A DNA stretch of 64,000 bases, from NCBI GenBank assembly GCA_016165875.1, contig JABBOT010000080.1, forward strand, positions 10,852,078-10,916,077. The letters are read 5' to 3'. Position 1 is the stretch's first letter; each line of letters starts with the position of its first letter. A model generated the notes under the pieces. It saw only the letters and a list, made by a program, of their open reading frames with translations, made no database searches and was not told the origin of the DNA. Positions 58,474-64,000 of this stretch are shown piece after piece. The position numbers and the translations under genes are program-made. This stretch comes from Acanthopleura granulata (taxonomy: Eukaryota; Mollusca; Polyplacophora; Chitonida; Chitonidae).

Positions 58474-58599
58474 CTAAGCAAATGTTAAATCTTACTGCTG
58501 TTAACGCTGGCATTCCTTACCGCTCAGATGAGAGCTGTCGACAGCTTTAAAGAGTAGAACTGCACCAAACATCACTAATGAAATGAGGCTCGGCCTTTA

Positions 58600-59650
58600 G
58601 TCTAACTTATCAGTTTTCAGTGTCTCTGCCAACTGAGAAGTTTTTGTTACTTTTAAACGGGTCAGTCAAAGCAAAGACAGACTGTACCGCCGAGTACAAA
58701 AGTACACACTTCACTGCATGGTCCAGCTTTTCTCGAACAGTCCGTGGAGCCGGGATTTTACGGACAGTTGATTGACGAAAACACAAACTTTCTAGGATAT
58801 AAAAGAAAGCACTGGCTTGTAAAGTAACTATTCTGTGTGTTTCCTTTGAAAAGCTGGTACTTGCACACCTTGATTGGTACATATACCCTGTATACAGACG
58901 TAGGAGTCTACAGTGAGCTCTGTTGCAAGAAAGCGGTCATCCGTAAACACCTGACGTTCTTGGCCGTTGATTTCTAATAGGCTGGCCCACCTGGAGCTCT
59001 CTCTTCTCAGTGTTTACTCTTTGGGTCAACTTTTCACACTTACAGCGAAACTAACAAAAGGTGGCTGGCGATGATGGTCGGTGGAACGACCGTTGAGGAT
59101 TTTCAGTGAAACGAACTAACCGACTGGTAATGGCGTTCGACGAATAGAACGTTGACGATTTGCGCTGAAATGGACTGATACTGATTAATGATGGTGGATA
59201 GAAGGGAGAGCACCACCTTTCCAGCCATGTCAGCGAACAGCGGTGAACAGGTACGTGGTCCACTGACATTGGCAAGAGCCAACAAGATTCCCAACAAAAA
59301 TGGAACAGAAATGAATTAACAAGAACGATAAGGTTCAATATTAGTTATATCCACGTAGGTAGATAGTGAAGACATACATCACCATAGTATAGCCTTTGTC
59401 ACACCTTTAAAAAACTTTTGGCTAAGATCTTTCACGAAAAATGTATTTCGGGTAGTCGTGGATATCCGTTGAACATTTTTCCTGCATCGGCATCGGTTTA
59501 TGGACGTTTTAAAGTAATAAAGACTTTGCACTCGTCCGTGAGATTTTTTACATTTTTTTACTGCGCCGTGTCGCTGTCGCGCTAGACACGAGGTATTCTT
59601 CATCGGTCGTGCGCATGCAACCAAGATACCGTTAACTTTCTCAATATAAA
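58600..59650. other. No recognised gene
   Basis: Three minus-strand frames of 81-95 codons (58610-58882, 59051-59338, 59379-59624) have no family features. A diverged direct repeat of about 62 bp lies at about 59086-59210 ('cgttgaggattttcagtgaa' and 'cgttgacgatttgcgctgaa'). Confidence 0.35.
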
Positions 59651-59654
59651 AAGA

Positions 59655-59905
59655 CTACATCATGGGAGCAAAAACCAGAGCAGCGACGACAGTGAGTGTG
59701 ATAGCTGGCAAACCTTGGCATTCAACCTGTTACACCCGACCTCTTGTCAATTTTCCTCTTCCCAGTTTGTCCCCCAGCACTATGGGTTAAGTGAAATTAG
59801 GTGAAAAGAAATACAGTCCAGAAATGCTAGACATCACTAGTCTAGAATTACACAGTATGCTGTGTTGTCATCACAATTAATCGACAATTACAGGGAGACA
59901 TTGAA
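59655..59905 (+). repeat. Unclassified dispersed repeat family 'R', copy 5
   Basis: 'aaaaaccagagcagcgacga', 'gtgtgatagctggcaaacc', 'cccagcactatgggttaagt', 'tgctgtgttgtcatcacaat' and 'aaaagggaccag' follow the order of copies 1 and 2. Confidence 0.65.
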
Positions 59906-60239
59906 AAGGGACCAGACCTACCACGAGATATCAAGATATTGGTTAGAGTTACCAAGAGTTCATAACTGGGAGATTTTGATAGATTACAGAAAGACCTGGT
60001 GTGATACAATAAGAGCTTTAAAAAGACTCACTGTTCTCATCATCAGGGATTAGGATATGTAGTTGTTTCCCAAAACTGATTTGAACAGTACAAATTTATT
60101 AACACAGGTGACAAAATATTTCTCTCTCGTATTAAAGAGAGAGAGAAGCACCCTTATGCTCGAATTATTAACATTTCTTGACGAGACAGACCATTCGACT
60201 CAGAAATTCTCGTTCACAGTTTAACTCCATCACACTCGA

Positions 60240-60805
60240 AGCTACTCCTGTTGTGCCTGCTATGACACACGCACTGACATCCATGTTGTGCCTGCTATCA
60301 CAACTGGGTTCACGTTCATGCAGTGCCTGTTGAGAATAATGTTGTCACGATTGCTTTGATGTTGATGTCGTCCTCCTTATACGCAGTGACATTCGTGTTG
60401 TTTGTTATCACTCTTTCTTTGATATTCACATTTTGCCTTTGATCGATAGTGACATTCGTATTGTCCCTGCTATGAAACTTGCTTTGATACCCCGTATTGT
60501 GCCTGCTATCACACTCGCACTGACATTCATGTTGTGCTTGCTATCACAATTGCTTTGATATTCGCAGTGACATTCATGTCGCGTTTACTTTCACATACGC
60601 AGTGGCATTCATGTTGTGTGTGCTGTCACATACGCAGTGACATTCATGTTGTGCTTGCTATTACAATTGCTTTGATATTCGCAGTGACATTCATGTCGTT
60701 TGAGCTTTCATATACGCAGTGACATTCATGTTGTGTGTGCTTTCACATACGCAGTGACATTCATGTCGCGTGTGCTTTCACATACGCAGTGACATTCATG
60801 TTGCC
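60240..60805 (+). repeat. 35-bp minisatellite with 47-bp variants
   Basis: 'gcagtgacattcatg' type units at 60599, 60634, 60681, 60716, 60751 and 60786: 35-bp steps and one 47-bp step. The first part (60240-60560) holds older, irregular units such as 'cactgacattcatgttgtgc'. The array continues beyond a SINE at 61036-61225. Confidence 0.9.
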
Positions 60806-60837
60806 TTATTCATTAATAACTGGAGTTACACGATAAG

Positions 60838-61035
60838 GTTTCACTATACGACGGCAGCAAACTTTGTTGTGGAATGAAAACGGGCAGCACCCGGAGGAAA
60901 CCCACGATTATCCGCACGTTGTTCACAGACATTCCACATACGGCTGGAGCGGAAACCAGCATCACCACAATGGTAAAAGGCTCCAGATACATTGCGCGCG
61001 CTTAGCACCATAACTCCTCCGTCGTGGAGGCTTCC
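60838..61035 (-). mobile_element. SINE inserted in the 35-bp minisatellite, minus strand
   Basis: Reverse complement of the SINE: 'cactatacgacggcagcaaa', 'ggaaacccacgattatccgc', 'ccacatacggctggagcgga' and a tRNA-like end near 60990-61030 (minus strand: 'gtggtgatgctggtttccgc' and upstream). 'cattcatgttg' stands on both sides (about 60791 and 61036), which is either a target-site duplication or simply the satellite period. Confidence 0.85.
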
Positions 61036-61225
61036 ATTCATGTTGTGCCTGTTATCACACAAGCAGTGACATTGATGTTGTGCCTGTCATCACAAAAGCA
61101 GTGATATTGATGGTGTGCCTGTTATCACACAAGCAGTGACACTGATGCTGTACCATTGATAACATTGGTGCTATGCCTGTTATCACACAAGCAGTGACAC
61201 TGATACTGTGCTTCTTATCACACAT
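61036..61225 (+). repeat. 35-bp minisatellite, second part
   Basis: 'gcagtga' at 61063, 61098 and 61133 (35-bp steps) and 61191 (58-bp step), with the unit 'gtgcctgttatcacacaagc'. Same base unit as 60240-60805, split by the SINE. Confidence 0.88.
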
Positions 61226-61772
61226 ACTATTAGTGCGCTTACAGCTGTTGCACTCGCATGAAGATCGCGCTGTGCCTGTCATTACACTAGTACACTATTC
61301 GCGATGAGCTTGCTGACTATTGTCGAGATTCGTGTTATCCTTGTTAACCCACTTGCGTTAGGATTTCGTGCTATGCAGTCGTTTCTCACTATATCAGTTA
61401 GCCTACTTAGTTGTTTTGCTAATCTAACGGTCAGCGATTACACATCTTTCCGGCCTATCTGGCACGAGAGGCATGTTAATTCAGTTTCACTGGGACCTCT
61501 GATCATTATACACTCTTGGCAGGAAGCCTATTCGTTAATGACACACACTCCAAATCACGGAGACCATGTAGCGGAATGAATATGTAGGTAAACGCTAATC
61601 AAAGGACCAAGCAAAAACTAAATGTGTGTTTTCCCATGACAGTTCACTGCTGGGAATAAATATTCCCAAATATATAAGGTTCGTAGAAAGGAATGTGGAA
61701 AACATGGCGCCAAATCCTAGCAACTTGTCAACATTGCCTGATGCTCCAACTATTTCAGTTTAGGCGTCGAAA

Positions 61773-61914
61773 CCGACATTCATATATCAGCAGTCATCCA
61801 AAATGGGCGTTCCTACTAAACCGACATTCATATACCAGCCGTCATCCAAAATGGGCGTTCCTACTAAACCGACATTCATATACCAGCCGTCATCCAAAAT
61901 GGGCGTTCCTACTC
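61773..61914 (+). repeat. 48-bp tandem repeat, three copies
   Basis: 'ccgacattcatatatcagca' or 'ccgacattcatataccagcc' starts at 61773, 61821 and 61869. The last two units are nearly identical. As 48 is a multiple of 3 the repeat stays in frame in an 85-codon ORF (61693-61950) and gives a 16-residue unit containing NRHSYTSRHPKWAFLL. The ORF has no other supporting feature, so I treat this as a DNA repeat. Confidence 0.92.
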
Positions 61915-61950
61915 AGTCACCTCAAGACCAGTTTCCAAAATGACAAATAA

Positions 61951-63874
61951 CACAAGCCATCAAAGACCTAAGACAATATATAAAATAACACCGGCGATAT
62001 CATGTGTCCATGATGTAAAAAAGTTTTGCCCTCATTTGCCCGGTTTTCATATCCGTGTACTTAATTATAGTTGTTAGCAATCTAAAGTGTGTATTGTTCC
62101 TACAACAGACAATGACCTCTCCTTGCATGATTTAGCAAACGTGTTGTTATTTCCTGTTCGCACTTGACTAAACACTGCTTTTTGTGCGGCATTTTTCATA
62201 ATTCTTTTAAGGATTCTTATTATATTAGCCCAGCTTTAGTCTACGAAGATTTATGTATGGTGTGCTGCGCAACAATTTTGACCTCTCCCGGTATGGTTAA
62301 CCTAACAACTAAATTAATGATTTACGAAGCTAAAATATGATCCTTATGCAAAAGAACTAATAACACATTTTTTCAAATGAAGGAAAGCGGGATGCCCAGG
62401 GTAAACCACCGACCACTGAGAAGTTACATGCAGACTTGCACCACATATAGTGGTGAAAGGCAGCTGGGCTTCAACGAACGATGGACAGCGCAAATGGTCA
62501 CATGAACATCGTCAACTGTTTATTGTCTCCAAGGACCCAATAATTTAAAACAATGAAAACAGAGAGATCTGCAGATTCCTAGTCCATGGCCGGTTTCGAA
62601 CCTTACTGAGGGACCTCTCCCCGTTCACGCACCACCGAAACTGCGTAGTTTTGATTACATATAATTGGCTTTTAAATGTCACCTTTAAGAGAATTTCGAT
62701 TTTAAAACCTGTAGATCACTTTTTATTTGCAGGAAATGTTATTTAATGCTTATATAATCCTATATGTGACGTGGATCTCATAAGGAATGATTCTTGGAGG
62801 GCGTGAATTAGTCATTCCGCCGTCTGTTCGATCTCTTTTCTGATACAACGTTTAGGGTTTCAGAGATATTCTCCAAAAACTTGACTCGTTATCTGATAAA
62901 GTGTCTTCGATTTTGGAACCGATGTGGTTAGTTATTCCATGGATTGAGTAACTCTGTTCCAGACTGACACCATGTAGTTGACACTACAGAGTTGACACTT
63001 TTGTAGGGATGCACATGCACATGTACAGCCTATCTAATGAGGAACTCTTAAAACTCCTTTTCGCCTTTAAGCAAATGGTCCAAAGCTGTGTACTTTTTGT
63101 TCTTTCCTGTTATGCGTCACACCTTTCGGTATATGTACGCTCACAAAAACACTTAGGTGGTACAAAAGCACTACAGCGTCACAAATGGAAACAACGCGTT
63201 TTTACTGCAATTTGCGCCCTTCTGTGTAGCCCGTCAGTCTCTCCCATTATTTAGAGAAGTACACAACCTCACAAACCGACCTAAACTGAATAGTAAGCAA
63301 TAGCTAAAAGCATTCCTGTGTCTAATATATCCCCGCATCACAAGGGTGTGTTATTTACAATCGCATATAAGAGCTTATCACCAAACGTAGCCCTGTTAAA
63401 AGCCTTGGGAAATCGAGAAAACAGCCATTCTTCGCGCGAGTTGTCACCAATGGACAGGAGCTGTCCAGTGTTCAAAAAAAAAAAACGGAAACTCCTCAAA
63501 CCCAGAAACTGCCATTTGTTAAAACTCATATATAAAGTCGACTAACAAAGGTTTCTTTGTCACTCAAACGGGCAGAGACAATACTGACACTAGATAGCTG
63601 GGTAAGATCAAGTAAATGACATAATGCGGATATAGGTCATGTCGGGTGACGTAAACCTTCCTCTTACATCCATCATAGTCAGTGTGTATAAGAAATTAAA
63701 CCAAAGATAAACCAGGTGGAGGAGATACAATAGCAAAAAGCGTTGTACAAATTTAACCTTGTAGACATAATTATCTGGGATTAAACTAACACTTATACAT
63801 TGTTATAAACCAGTCTAGAATGCAAAACCATGTATGCAGCATATTACACAGCATGAGGAGTGTACATGCAGGTA
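61951..63874. other. No recognised gene; one SINE-like fragment
   Basis: Apart from the short repeat at about 62440-62640 (partner of 57355-57415), I see no gene, tandem repeat or transposon. ORFs are at most 81 codons. Confidence 0.35.
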
Positions 63875-64000
63875 AATGTGAAGCCACAACGACGTCGTCA
63901 TAGTTGACAAATGGTCATCGGTATAACCGGTGAAATCCGGGCTCTATTCAGTTTTCCTGACTTAGGGTTTTATTCTAACTGTTCCTGTTAATGTTTAAAA
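63875..64000 (+). repeat. Unclassified dispersed repeat family 'R', copy 6 (cut by the window end)
   Basis: 'catagttgacaaatggtcat', 'ccggtgaaatccgggctct' and 'agggttttattctaactgtt' match 'gatagttggcaaatggtcac', 'gcggtgaaacccggcct' and 'agggttttattctaactgtc' of copy 2. Confidence 0.6.

Noticed and set aside
58179..58550. 123-residue plus-strand ORF
   Set aside because: Composition is not protein-like, it starts inside a SINE-flanking stretch, and it overlaps a better (though still weak) minus-strand exon candidate.
60240..61225. CRISPR-like array (regular 35-bp spacing)
   Set aside because: The whole unit is repeated, there are no unique spacers between identical repeats, and the genome is animal. 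It is a minisatellite.

Overview
This is animal nuclear DNA, not prokaryotic. It is AT-rich, its one clear gene has introns with GT..AG borders, and the rest is dominated by interspersed repeats. Many repeats are tRNA-derived SINEs whose 3' part reads like 'gaaatattcttgagtgcggcgtaaaacacc' (split here only by description) followed by (AAATA)n-type tails. One other SINE ends in 'cattaaacccc...cactcactc'. Such tails are typical of molluscs and related lophotrochozoans, so a mollusc-like lophotrochozoan is my best guess; the species cannot be fixed from the sequence.

Layout. 1-310 is an ATG/GTG triplet microsatellite. 504-1838 is a decayed hAT-type (ZMYM1-like) transposase. From 2873 to 43576 lies a tandem segmental duplication: unit A (2873-24245, about 21.4 kb) and unit B (24246-43576, about 19.3 kb), then the first about 160 bp of a third unit (43577-43736). 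The units are nearly identical over most of their length but differ by several large indels. A alone keeps about 5.1-6.9 kb, 9.2-11.4 kb and 12.17-12.51 kb. B alone has blocks near 24.8-25.35, 28.35-28.97, 29.76-29.94 and 31.2-31.85 kb.

Each unit carries one intact five-exon gene for a 184-residue secreted protein: a short signal peptide, then two Mucin2_WxxW-type domains, the module of CILP and gel-forming mucins. Exon borders, phases, TATA box and poly(A) signal are conserved in both copies (A 13678-17123, B 32816-36268). Unit A also holds a decayed last exon of an older third paralogue (9753-9956), so the family has duplicated at this locus more than once.

From 43.7 to 64 kb the window is mostly repeats: SINEs of several kinds, a MITE-like element interrupted by a SINE, a truncated Penelope-like retroelement (46655-47720) with its GIY-YIG endonuclease region and a hammerhead-like hairpin, several minisatellites (70, 35 and 48 bp periods), and an unclassified repeat family found six times in the window. 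A few isolated ORFs next to good splice signals could be exons of unknown genes, but none is identified with confidence. No rRNA gene, true tRNA gene or CRISPR array was seen.
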